Positions 36,833 through 48,931 of a DNA stretch of 64,000 nt are shown piece by piece. The position numbers were made by a program, and so were the translations under genes. A model generated the notes under the pieces. That model saw only the letters and a list, made by a program, of their open reading frames with translations, was not told where the DNA came from and made no database searches. The stretch comes from Mucor racemosus (taxonomy: Eukaryota; Mucoromycota; Mucoromycetes; Mucorales; Mucoraceae), in contig JAPEHQ010000019.1 of NCBI GenBank assembly GCA_027405735.1, positions 873,001 to 937,000 on the forward strand, written 5' to 3'. How positions within the stretch are numbered: position 1 is the first letter of the stretch; every line of letters begins with the position of its first letter.

Positions 36833-37524
36833 AAAAAGCTTGGATTTTAATAATACAGCAATTAAATAAAAACAAGATGATACTGATAGCATATGGTGAG
36901 TATTTAACATCTAAGTTTGATGAAGTATGCTTTTAAACCCTTTTAAAAATTCTGAGGCAAATACAACATCTTTGTCCCGTAAATTCTATTGATCAAAATG
37001 TTGTGATTTCCACTACACAGTGAATGCACTTTTTATCAACCTTGACCTCGATGTACATTGGGCATTAGTTATTTTAGCAGTGGTATTTTCTTTGATTTAT
37101 TAATATTCGCCATACTGAACGATAATTTGTAGCATTGCTAACAAAAATAAATGTTTCACAAATTTTCTGCATATCAAGCTATGCGATTTAGTAGCAATGA
37201 TTGCACTTAATTATGCTTTTTGAACGTATTGATGTTAATCAGAATAATTAATACTTTCATTCAAAAGTAAGCTTTGCTTTATAAATTTACATTCGCCCAT
37301 TCAATAAATGACATTGAATTTATTATCCGTTATATCAATCAATCAACTTCATCTTGATTCGATACATTTGACAATTGAATACCTAAATTACACTTGAGCC
37401 ACCAGGTATCGTCACAAAAAATCCCGTACAGGTCGACGAAGCATCACAATTTGGATCTTTTTTTTTTGTGTTCAAATAAATCTGAGCTCTCTCTCACATT
37501 CATAGATCTCTGCATAAACCATAT

Positions 37525-38053
37525 TGTTGTATTCCACCTACTAGTATCATACATTATCACCTTCTACAGTATCAATACATCTTACAATCTATTGACTACG
37601 ACATGTATTGAAGTGCAAGTCTTGATATCGGATATAAGAAACTCCTAGCGTACCAAGTTTAATCCAGTAATTACCAAGAACGCTTGGACCTCAATTATGA
37701 CACCACATTATTTCATCCCAGCAGTTAACCAATCAAGTAGTTATCAAATCAACATCCAAGCATATTTAGCGCAGCATTGAAACAACACAACTCACAAGCT
37801 CTGCAAGAACGGTTAAATTATGATTGATCCATTTCAATCCATAGATTACTATCAAACAGATCCAATAGTTCAATAGTGCCTTAAATTACATCTCAGGATC
37901 TCAATGTCTAATCAATATAAAAGGCCATACTTTTACATCTAAATAAACGATATCTTGTTTTTATTATACAGTTGAAGAACTGATTAATTACTCATTCTTT
38001 TATAATTGTATTCTTTTTTAAGTACTATTTATCAATCCTGAAAATATACGACA
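37525..38053 (+). repeat. 5' LTR
   Basis: 529 bp with a TATA-like tataaaagg at 37916-37924 that should start the genomic transcript, and a likely polyadenylation region downstream. The sequence after it (38054 onward) is T-rich and shows no TGG-type site matching a tRNA 3' end. Confidence 0.93.
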
Positions 38054-38100
38054 TTTTTTTTAATCAAATTTAATTCCTGTCCTCGCTATCGTTTATCAAT

Positions 38101-39063
38101 ATGGTCCATCAACAACAATCTACTCCTGCTCTCTCCGAATCTCCTTTGGTTGCTATCCCAAATGATTCTCTCAATTCCTCTGCTCCTCCTGCTACTGAAA
38201 GTGATACCTGTGCTACTGGGGTCAATTCCCAATCAGACATTGGTGCATCTGACATGGACGTTGATTCTGATACGATGTCTTCAGTTGCCAGTATTTCCAA
38301 CCCTGGTCAATTACTGCAACTTCATCGAACTATCAATCAATTAACCATTGATGCTACCCTTGCCTCCGCTAAGGTATCATCCCTTCATGGTGAAGCTCGT
38401 CAGATTGCTGTTCGTGAACTTCAAGATCTTTCGACTACGATTCGTACTAGTATTGATTTACTCAATCATCTGCGTGCATCCAATGCCACCAGTAACGTAC
38501 AATCTACGAGTCCCAGATCTGTTCCTGCATCAAAAGTTGTTTGTCCTAACAACTTGCCTCATTTCCAATGGGAAGGCTCTGTATTCGATGAAAGAAACAC
38601 TATCTTTGTCGACGTCGACGCTTGCTTGACAAAGTTCCAAGATGTAATGTTCGCTTATAATCTTGACTTTAATGCCGAATTTGGCCGCCTTGTTCCTCCT
38701 ATGTTGAGTCCTACTCAAAGAACATGGTACCAATCATTCGTAGCCAACTCTAAACAACCTACGTGGGCCGAATTCAAGGCTTCATTCAAGGCTAGATATG
38801 GCTTAAGTGTTCTTGACGATCGTCAAAAGTGTACGTCAGATCTTGTCGACATCTCGTTGAATCCTGAGGAAACTCTCGATTCATTTGTTGACAGGTTCAA
38901 TGATCTTCGTCGTCGTGCTTTTGATCAAGTGCCTCCTCCTTTTTTGCTGGTGTCTCGATTTATGTTGGCTTTACCTCAACCTCTGCGCAGTCAAGTTAAC
39001 ATCGTTCGCCAAAGCAAAGAAGCCCATGGTGATGTCAGTGAAATGTCAAAAGAGTCTATATAA
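38101..39063 (+). CDS. gag: Gag, N-terminal part (stopped by an insertion)
   Basis: 320 codons open, of which about 313 are native. A low-complexity S/T/A-rich start is followed by a retrotransposon gag domain: a coiled region (LLQLHRTINQLT), F-Q-W-E-G, WAEFKASFKARYG and LDSFVDRFNDLRRRAFDQVP. The frame stops at 39061 inside the insertion; the native frame resumes at 39266 in the same phase. The ATG at 38101 is the first after the LTR and lies 47 nt from it. Confidence 0.88.
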   Translation: MVHQQQSTPALSESPLVAIPNDSLNSSAPPATESDTCATGVNSQSDIGASDMDVDSDTMSSVASISNPGQLLQLHRTINQLTIDATLASAKVSSLHGEARQIAVRELQDLSTTIRTSIDLLNHLRASNATSNVQSTSPRSVPASKVVCPNNLPHFQWEGSVFDERNTIFVDVDACLTKFQDVMFAYNLDFNAEFGRLVPPMLSPTQRTWYQSFVANSKQPTWAEFKASFKARYGLSVLDDRQKCTSDLVDISLNPEETLDSFVDRFNDLRRRAFDQVPPPFLLVSRFMLALPQPLRSQVNIVRQSKEAHGDVSEMSKESI

Positions 39064-39265
39064 ATAATCTTGCCAGAATATTACACTTTTATTAACAATA
39101 CATCCTTTGGATGTATTTATATACATTAATTATAACTATTACTAGGGTTTTACTATCTAAGAATATGATGTAAGTCAATGATCCACATTGATTTACTGTA
39201 ACACTAATTATAGACTGTGACCTTGGATGTGAGACATAGGATGAGTATTGACATAACAGTCAGTG
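39041..39265. mobile_element. 225-bp insertion in the gag-pol frame
   Basis: Flanked by the 7-bp direct repeat gtcagtg (39034-39040 and 39259-39265). Removing one repeat and the insert joins D-V-S to V-D-F-I-I-R without change of phase. It contains a 9-bp inverted repeat (aatacatcc ttt ggatgtatt, about 39098-39118), and short inverted ends around atgtcaa. It could be a small transposon or, since GT and AG lie at its edges (gtgaaa, taacag), an intron-like insert. Confidence 0.65.
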
Positions 39266-42200
39266 TCGATTTCATTATTCGCACTGCAAGAGATTTGTTG
39301 GCGTCTATGACTCCTTCTGAAGCGGCTGCTGCTATGAGTCGTAAAGAAGTAGTCAAGCACGAAAAAGGTACCAAAGCTTCCAAATGGGCCTCTACTTCTG
39401 CTGCTGACAACTCTCATGTGTCTATCCCAATTCAAGGTGCCGCTGCATCCAAGATCAGCAAGCCTAACATGAAGAAAAGTGCTGGTATCTCTGGTAGATT
39501 TTGTGATTATCACAAAAGCAAAGGCCATAATACCTCTGAGTGTCAAGCTTACGCAGCTAAGCTCGCTGAACAAGTGCCTGCTGCTTCCACTAGTACTCCA
39601 TCTTCCTCACCTCAAACTACTGGTCGCCCATTCAAGACAACTAGACCATCTTGTCGTGATTGTGGTGCTCCCAATTACGTTTATGGTCACGTATGTAACA
39701 CTGCAACTCGTACTGGTGAATCTCCCAAGACTCCTGAACGTCGTTTCGGAATGATGCGTATCAGTGATTCTGAACCTGCCACAGTTAAACAGGATAAAAC
39801 ATCCACTGTTACACCTGCTTCTGCTGCTACTAGTGCCTCGTCTCCTGCCAAAGTTACTGGTACCAAGAGTTCAAAGTTTTGCGTTTACCACAAGCGTAAA
39901 TCACACAACACTAGCGACTGTAACGCCTACGCTGCTTACATTGCTACATTGTCATCCAAAGCTTTGGATGGTGCCAAAGGTACCTCTGGTACTGATGCTG
40001 CTCCTAGTACTCCTGGTACTCCTTCATCTGCTGTTACTAATACAGTTGCCCCTAGTGCAACTAGTGACACTACTACTACTACTGCTGCTAACTCTGCGTC
40101 TGCTACTACAACCCAATCTACATCTGCTTCTGACGATGCTATGGATGTCGATGTCGTTGTTGCAACCGAAGCACACAAATGTAAGTTAAACGAATTCTCA
40201 AATTTACCTATTAACAAATCTAACTCACTCCTCGTACCTTTAATCGTAGAATCCTACAAAGTGTATGGTGTACTAGATACTGGTTGTACATTCTCTATTT
40301 GCGCTCCTCAATTTGCTAAATCTTTGGGTATCCATATCGATCTATCCACTGATGGGCATATTCAATTAGGACACACTTCGACAACTAAACCTAGAATAGG
40401 CTCATGTTATTTAAATATCTTTTATAATAAACGAAATTTTAAACATAAATTTGAAATATTTGACTTTTACACTGACTCAAACGATTGCCCAATACTTCTT
40501 GGACTAGACATCATGTCTCAATTGAATATTGGCATTACAGGTTTCACATCATCATGGTTTGAATACACTGGTCCTGAACTTCCTTCACCCATTGATCCCG
40601 ATGTTGAACCCAACAACGATCCTTATGGATCCCCAACTGAACGAAATCTCGCTTACGCACAAATTGAACCTTTATTGAAAGAAAATGCTAACATTGATCT
40701 TGCTTCTACTTACTGTAACCTTCCAGGCGCTATTGTCCAATTGGAAACGATACCTAACAAAATTGCTTATCGTGCTCCATATCCGGTACCAATCGTCTAC
40801 AAAGAAGCAGTACTAGCACAACTTGATCAATGGCAGAAGGATGGTGTGATTGAACGAAGTCCTAGTCATACTGGATGGAATCACCCACTTTTAGTCGTTG
40901 CTAAAAAGAATTCTGCTGGTGTATATTCTTTCGATAAACCTCGAATTGTCGCTGATGTTCGTTTATTCAACCAAATCCTCGTCAGTACGGATAAATATCA
41001 AATGCCACGCATCGATGACATTCATCAACGCTTCAGTGCTGCAAAGATAATAAGTTCCATCGACGTAAAGAGTTTTTTCACTAGTTTTTTAGTGGACAGA
41101 CGCTTTCGATTTAAGTTGAGTTTCTCGTATCCATTTACCAATCAGCAATATATGTGGCGCAAAGTTTGTTTCGGGATTTCCTTTATTGGCAATTTAACGT
41201 CACGCTGTCTTTCAAATTTATTCTCCGACATGCGAGAACATGTTTGTCTCTATGTCGACGATATTGGTGTGCTAAGTTTTAACGATTCACTTGAAGAACA
41301 TACGCAATTACTTGCAGAAGTGATTCGACGTTTGACTAACGCAAATCTCCAAATTAACCCGGACAAAATTGTCTTTGCTCAACGCAGTGTACATGTCCTT
41401 GGTTGGAGCATTATCCATAATCGCCTGGTACCTGATTCCCGTAAATTGACAAACTTTCATATATGGCCGCTTCCCAAAACTGGCAAAGATATCATGCGTT
41501 ATCTTGGATTTACCAACTATTTTCGTAGTGCTATTCCAGGTTACGGTACACTTGCTGCTCCTTTGGATGAATTGCGTAATCATAAAAGCCTTGCTAGTAT
41601 TTGGAATGACACTCATACAACTGCATTTTACAATCTCCAAAAAGCTCTCGCTTCCTCAACTGCACTCAGCCCCATTGATTTTCGATACAAAGTAAATGTT
41701 GCTACAGACGCTTCTGCTACTGCTGTTGGTGGTATTATCTATCAAATCAAAGACAACACAGTACACTATATCACAATGGCTAGTCGCAAATTATCCAAAT
41801 CTGAAATGGCTTATTCCACAACTAAACGCGAACTGTTAGCTATTGTCTACATGTTCACAAAGTTTCACAAATGGCTTTTTGGTATACCTTTTATCTTACA
41901 TACAGATCACCGTAGTCTTGTTTGGTTGCAAACTCAATCGACTCCTAATATGATGTTGTTAACATGGTATGAAGTTATTTTCTTTCATTATACTTATGAT
42001 ATCATTCATATTCCAGGATCGCGTAATATTTTACCAGATGCTCTCAGTCGTTTATTTCCAACTGATGCACCAGATGACAATAAACTGGAGGGGGGTAATT
42101 TATACAACAACACGAGTATTTTTGTAAAAGAAAAACGACGAAACCACAAACGTGGCGACACCGATCTTTTAACACAAACAAACAACCGTGACTCATCTTT

Positions 42201-43926
42201 ACTCAAACCTAAAAAGCAAAACAACACCTTGTTTAAAAAACGCTTTAAGAAAAGCAACTTTAAGTATTCATCATTCCCTACGAAACATGATATTAACTAT
42301 CACACTCCTGTGAATAACGATATTGACGTTTTTGATGCTTCAACTTACAATGCTATTTCATCATCAAAATCAAACGATCACAACGATAATTCATTAACGA
42401 ATAACAATAGTCCGTCTATTAAAAATTCTGATACATTACCACACAACCATAATATTCTCATTTCACGAGCAATGAAATATGCTGACTATATGACACCTCC
42501 AGAATCTGAGAGAATCGAACTCATTCTGAAAGTGCATTTGTTAGGTCATGTGGGTATTAATGCTATTGAGAAAATTCTACACAATGATTATGCTGTACAT
42601 TGGACGCACATGCGAGATGATATTACTAGAGTTTTAAAAGATTGTCATGCTTGTCAATCACACGGAATTTTTAGTGTTGGATATCATCCACCTCGAAGTG
42701 TATTACCAGATAATGTATTCGATCACATTGCTGTCGATTTAGGAGATTTCGCTACTACATCAACTTCAGGCAATAATTACATTTTAGTTATTGTTGATTA
42801 TTTTAGCAGATTTACTATATTGCGAGCACTACCTGACAAGAGCCCAGTGACTGTAGCTAGATCCTTGCTATCTGTCTGTTCTTTGTTTGGATGGCCTGCT
42901 CGTATAACAAGTGATAATGCTAATGAATTTGTTGGAACTTTCATACGAGAATTCCTCGAATTAAGTGGTCTTGATCGCCTAACATCGTTACCATACACGC
43001 CTACTGGCAACAGCCTGGTCGAATCATTTATGGGTGTTAGCAAACGAGCTATTATCAAATCATTAACGCACGATGCAGCAGAACCTGAATCATGGGATCT
43101 ATATCTAGATGTCATTCAATATGCCATGAACATTCAGTATGCTCGTCTGCACAAATCTCAACCTTTTTCTGTCATGTTTAATCGTGCACCAAATCTTTTC
43201 AAAGATTATTCGAATTCACCTGCTCCTGCAATTGATATTAATAATCCAAATACTGAAATTATTGACAAGCGATTAAAATACGTTAAGGAAATTGTTATCC
43301 CTGCTATTCACAAACGAATCCAGGAAACACAATTAAAAGATCATGCTACTTTTGAACGCACTCACAAAATTGTATACGACAAGTATCCAATCAACTCAAA
43401 AGTTATGATTGTAAATCCACTTCGCACATCCAAACTAAGCCCTCGCTGGTTAGGACCATACCTAATAAAAAACTATACTAGACATGGCAGCTATGTATTA
43501 GCAGATTTAACAGGTGAACTTTTATCTCGAGATGTAGCTACTCAACATATACGAGTCATAGATTCTTCAGATAATCATCTCACACACGGGTTCAAAGATC
43601 GTCATTATGAAGTACAGGCTATCGTTAACCATCGTATCGACAAAGACACTGGTGAAATGTTCTATCGCACAAATTGGGTAGGATACCAGAAGTCAGATGA
43701 TACATGGCAGCGCGAATCCGACTTTGACTCTAAGAAACCTATTCGTGATTATTGGGCAAGAATCAATCCAACTAAACTAGGTGCGCCGCTACCTAATACA
43801 GTTAATAAACGCAAGTTGAATCGTCGTCGAAAGCACGCAGGACCTACTGTAAATCGTCGACATCCCAACAAGAAGCCTAATTCTAAAGCTACAAATCAAG
43901 AAACGTTGTCTCCACAACAAGCTTAA
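39217..43926 (+). CDS. pol: Gag C-terminal zinc knuckles and Pol polyprotein with chromodomain
   Basis: 1569 codons open; about the first 16 belong to the insertion. Zinc-knuckle-like CX2HX4HX4C units occur at about residues 95 and 222, with another Cys-rich unit at about 147. Protease active site VLDTGCT is near 350, reverse transcriptase YVDD near 679, RNase H ATDASATAVGG near 829 and TDHRSL downstream. Integrase has the HHCC finger (HLLGHVG...CHACQ, about 1106-1150) and D, D, E in AVDLGDF (1173), SDNANEF (1232) and LVESFMG (1267). A chromodomain (HYEVQAIVNHRI, WVGYQKSDDTWQ) is at about 1462-1515 before a basic tail. No stops interrupt these domains, so the enzyme part looks intact. Domain order marks a chromovirus. 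Confidence 0.95.
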   Translation: MTLDVRHRMSIDITVSVDFIIRTARDLLASMTPSEAAAAMSRKEVVKHEKGTKASKWASTSAADNSHVSIPIQGAAASKISKPNMKKSAGISGRFCDYHKSKGHNTSECQAYAAKLAEQVPAASTSTPSSSPQTTGRPFKTTRPSCRDCGAPNYVYGHVCNTATRTGESPKTPERRFGMMRISDSEPATVKQDKTSTVTPASAATSASSPAKVTGTKSSKFCVYHKRKSHNTSDCNAYAAYIATLSSKALDGAKGTSGTDAAPSTPGTPSSAVTNTVAPSATSDTTTTTAANSASATTTQSTSASDDAMDVDVVVATEAHKCKLNEFSNLPINKSNSLLVPLIVESYKVYGVLDTGCTFSICAPQFAKSLGIHIDLSTDGHIQLGHTSTTKPRIGSCYLNIFYNKRNFKHKFEIFDFYTDSNDCPILLGLDIMSQLNIGITGFTSSWFEYTGPELPSPIDPDVEPNNDPYGSPTERNLAYAQIEPLLKENANIDLASTYCNLPGAIVQLETIPNKIAYRAPYPVPIVYKEAVLAQLDQWQKDGVIERSPSHTGWNHPLLVVAKKNSAGVYSFDKPRIVADVRLFNQILVSTDKYQMPRIDDIHQRFSAAKIISSIDVKSFFTSFLVDRRFRFKLSFSYPFTNQQYMWRKVCFGISFIGNLTSRCLSNLFSDMREHVCLYVDDIGVLSFNDSLEEHTQLLAEVIRRLTNANLQINPDKIVFAQRSVHVLGWSIIHNRLVPDSRKLTNFHIWPLPKTGKDIMRYLGFTNYFRSAIPGYGTLAAPLDELRNHKSLASIWNDTHTTAFYNLQKALASSTALSPIDFRYKVNVATDASATAVGGIIYQIKDNTVHYITMASRKLSKSEMAYSTTKRELLAIVYMFTKFHKWLFGIPFILHTDHRSLVWLQTQSTPNMMLLTWYEVIFFHYTYDIIHIPGSRNILPDALSRLFPTDAPDDNKLEGGNLYNNTSIFVKEKRRNHKRGDTDLLTQTNNRDSSLLKPKKQNNTLFKKRFKKSNFKYSSFPTKHDINYHTPVNNDIDVFDASTYNAISSSKSNDHNDNSLTNNNSPSIKNSDTLPHNHNILISRAMKYADYMTPPESERIELILKVHLLGHVGINAIEKILHNDYAVHWTHMRDDITRVLKDCHACQSHGIFSVGYHPPRSVLPDNVFDHIAVDLGDFATTSTSGNNYILVIVDYFSRFTILRALPDKSPVTVARSLLSVCSLFGWPARITSDNANEFVGTFIREFLELSGLDRLTSLPYTPTGNSLVESFMGVSKRAIIKSLTHDAAEPESWDLYLDVIQYAMNIQYARLHKSQPFSVMFNRAPNLFKDYSNSPAPAIDINNPNTEIIDKRLKYVKEIVIPAIHKRIQETQLKDHATFERTHKIVYDKYPINSKVMIVNPLRTSKLSPRWLGPYLIKNYTRHGSYVLADLTGELLSRDVATQHIRVIDSSDNHLTHGFKDRHYEVQAIVNHRIDKDTGEMFYRTNWVGYQKSDDTWQRESDFDSKKPIRDYWARINPTKLGAPLPNTVNKRKLNRRRKHAGPTVNRRHPNKKPNSKATNQETLSPQQA

Positions 43927-44272
43927 TTCATCAAGCAAATAGTTGTAGTAATCTTTTCCTTACTTTTTTTATTTTTTTTCCCTGCCAAGGTTTTTTCCAA
44001 AGGTTTTTATCGATCACTACAAGCTCTTCAACACTTTCATCTTATACCAAATTTATACTACTTTACTTCTCTGATTTTCTCATTTATACTGGTGCCTCAT
44101 CTACTTCAAATTGGTCTTTTCTTTTCTATCCTGGTCATGTCAACTCTTTTCTTTATGCCTATCCTCATTTTTGAATTAATTTTCCCAAGATCTGCGTCTT
44201 TAAATTAATTTGAAACATGATCTACAAAACCCACTTCCCGGTTTTATCTCGTAGAAGGCTGGGGGGGAGCAA

Positions 44273-44801
44273 TGTTGTATTCCACCTACTAGTATCATAC
44301 ATTATCACCTTCTACAGTATCAATACATCTTACAATCTATTGACTACAACATGTGTTGAAGTGCAAGTCTTGATATCGGATATAAGAAACTCCTAGCGTA
44401 CCAAGTTTAATCCAGTAATTACCAAGAACGCTTGGACCTCAATTATGACACCACATTATTTCATCCCAGCAGTTAACCAATCAAGTAGTTATCAAATCAA
44501 CATCCAAGCATATTTAGCGCAGCATTGAAACAACACAACTCACAAGCTCTGCAAGAACGGTTAAATTATGATTGATCCATTTCAATCCATAGATTACTAT
44601 CAAACAGATCCAATAGTTCAATAGTGCCTTAAATTACATCTCAGGATCTCAATGTCTAATCAATATAAAAGGCCATACTTTTACATCTAAATAAACGATA
44701 TCTTGTTTTTATTATACAGTTGAAGAACTGATTAATTACTCATTCTTTTATAATTGTATTCTTTTTTAAGTACTATTTATCAATCCTGAAAATATACGAC
44801 A
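44273..44801 (+). repeat. 3' LTR
   Basis: 529 bp, matching the 5' LTR except for changes seen near 44347-44356 (ctacaacatgtgttg against ctacgacatgtattg). It ends atatacgaca. Confidence 0.93.
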
Positions 44802-46065
44802 CATATCTCTATCTGTTCAATTTGACTGAAATACATTGAACGCCAACGTTGTACTTGATAAAACGCCTTACTTTATTGCGAGTTGCGAGTCAACGCAACT
44901 AATTTGATGCTAGTTCAGCATCAGCAGTTGAATCAGATAAATTTGAGATTAGACGACCCCTTTTAATAACTTTGCACACCATGAGCTAATAATAGACCTT
45001 TATTATAAATACGCTAATTAAGGATGGTAAGTTAACTCTAATGGACAAACGAGTTGGTTAGCGGTATAAACGAAATATTAAATCAAATATAGCAATTAAA
45101 TGAGCAAGAGATGATAAATCATGTAATAAATTAGCATAATTGAATTGTTTTAAGCATTTTTAACTGAATACGCCTTTACGTTTGACCTATAAAAATTGAT
45201 TTATTAGTAAAATCAATTGACAAGTAATTATTATGGTGTACCTTTGATAGTTGGTAGTGGTATACAAGACAACACCTTGTTTTCCTCTTCTAGGCTGTTG
45301 GTCATTAAACAGAAACAAGTATTTTTTAGAAATTAAATAGATCAACATGAGCTTATTCATTTATTCATTCAAATGAAATCAAGTCAATAATACTATACAT
45401 TTATAATCACCAATTTTTCTGCAGGTAGATATCGACTTTAGACCAAAAAAGCATTGATTATAACGTAGATGATGGAACGAAATGACTAAGTCTTGGATGC
45501 TTTTTTTTTTTCGAGAAAGATATTATAGCGTGCCCTAACATTAACAGTTAATAATTCATTTCCGAATAAATAATAAAAAAAACATGTACTTGCACCTGCT
45601 ATCTGATTTCAGTTTATAAAAATCATTGGCCTTTTTTGTTATAGTTTTAAACATAATAAATAAAAGAGTTGAGGAAAGAGTGGGGAAGAGAAAAATAATC
45701 CTAATAGATCAGTCAATTTTGTGCGTTACAAACAGAAATTTACAAAGGCATAAATACTTTTAGTGTTGCCAAACAGGTCATTGTCGTTGTTCCCATTTTG
45801 TCCCCGAAAGAAGAACATGGGCAGAACTCTTTCAAACCCCAAATTTTCAATCGATATATCTCATCAATAAGGCAATTCTGTTGAATCAGATTAACTCACA
45901 TCTGCTTTAAACCATTCAGATTATCGTCGTTATTAATTATACTATGTTTGATATACTTTAATAAATTGACTAAAAAACCTTGATCTCATTGCTCTGCTCA
46001 TCTGGGCTGCCTGATCTGCACAAAAAAATTTATTTTGCCCATCTGTGCAGATCATTATGCCCATG

Positions 46066-46180
46066 TGAATCTTGTTATCTTTTTAGCCATATTCAGTGGG
46101 CACAACAGCTCAGGCTATAGCGTACAGCCCACCTGGGCACAATGAAATGACCTTGTGCAGCACAGGTCGGCCGTAGTGAT
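46066..46180 (+). repeat. Repeat C, copy 2
   Basis: Same sequence order as 34796-34965 (agctcaggctatag, gtgcagcacaggtcg), lying directly outside the left end of family A copy 4. It may be part of a longer form of that element. Confidence 0.55.
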
Positions 46181-47006
46181 TTATCATTATTACACAGATT
46201 GCAGATCAAAAAGAAATGTATACAACATATTATATCACCTCATTTTTGATTTAGCATGTAGGAATTTGGGCTACGAGATGTATGTTTTCGAGATAAGGTT
46301 GGTTTGTTGGCCTTGGACCCACCAGGATAAGCATAATTGCCAATTGATTTTTGACTTTCTTCAACAACGGTAATTTCATGCTTTTTTTTTTTTTTTTTGG
46401 TTTAGAAATGTCATATAATACAACGCATGTCAGGATCAAACTTCTTTGAGTACCAGGAGGACACATCATATGTACGCAAAGTACGAAAGCATACCTGGGA
46501 TGCTACAGCTAAGTATGATTTTAGTATTTCTTATTTAACATGCTCCATAATATAGAAAAACAAAACTTTAGTATCTGAGTAAATATTTTCACTGCTTAAA
46601 ATTCAAATCTTTGCTGGTTAATATTTCATCAAAAAATCTAGATATAGGGTTAATTCTTGGTGAAATCTTCTTGATTTAAGATGGGTTTGAACATATTTAA
46701 GCATCAAAGATTATTTCATGCTTTTTTTTTTTTTTTTTTGCTTTTTTTTAACATAGTATTTAAAGTATTCAGTATATTTACAACCGTGTTTCTATGTCCA
46801 AGGTATAGTACTAGCGTATATCCTTCTATAACAATTGAGTTTTCTAAAATACTATGCAATTCCACTTCAATTTTGCGCTCTTAGTTACATCAAATCAGCA
46901 ATCAAAGAGACTGTTGATTTCTTGAACAAAATTTTAAAACAAGCACAAACAACAAAAATTAGTCTAATTCTTGTTCATCATATTCTCGATATACAACATA
47001 TTTTCA
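46181..47006. other. Region before the helicase, no gene supported
   Basis: About 820 bp. Stretches at 46240-46370 and 46410-46510 stay open and are separated by an intron-like gtaatttc...tttag with a long T run, but joining them does not keep phase and no family was recognised. It could be decayed exons or 5' leader of the helicase gene. Confidence 0.35.
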
Positions 47007-48862
<1,856 letters not shown>

Positions 48863-48931
48863 AACTGTATTTATTATTATCAATATCATTACTTTTTTTT
48901 TAGAGGAATAAAAAGCTTTTAATATATCATT

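Larger units (their letters stand above)
37525..44801 (+). mobile_element. Full-length Ty3/Gypsy chromovirus LTR retrotransposon, 7277 bp
   Basis: Two 529-bp LTRs (37525-38053 and 44273-44801), both TG...CA, differing at only about two positions seen by eye, which implies recent insertion. Flanked by the 5-bp duplication catat (37520-37524 and 44802-44806). A purine tract (gggggggagcaa, 44261-44272) abuts the 3' LTR. Inside are gag (38101 onward) and a pol frame to 43926 with protease, reverse transcriptase, RNase H, integrase and chromodomain, in Ty3/Gypsy order. The element sits in family A copy 4. The gag-pol frame carries a 225-bp insertion with an in-frame stop (39041-39265). Confidence 0.95.
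35503..46065 (-). repeat. Dispersed repeat family A, copy 4, split by the LTR retrotransposon
   Basis: Reversed copy in two parts, 44807-46065 and 35503-37524. Joined at the retrotransposon target site they give the same order as copies 1 and 2. This is the longest copy (about 3.3 kb without the insertion). Its left end (reading order) is near gggcataatgatctgcac at 46060 and its right end near 35503. Confidence 0.8.

Noticed and set aside
38109..38300. Minus-strand frames opposite gag and pol
   Set aside because: They are shadows of the strongly supported gag-pol coding strand and have no motif of their own.
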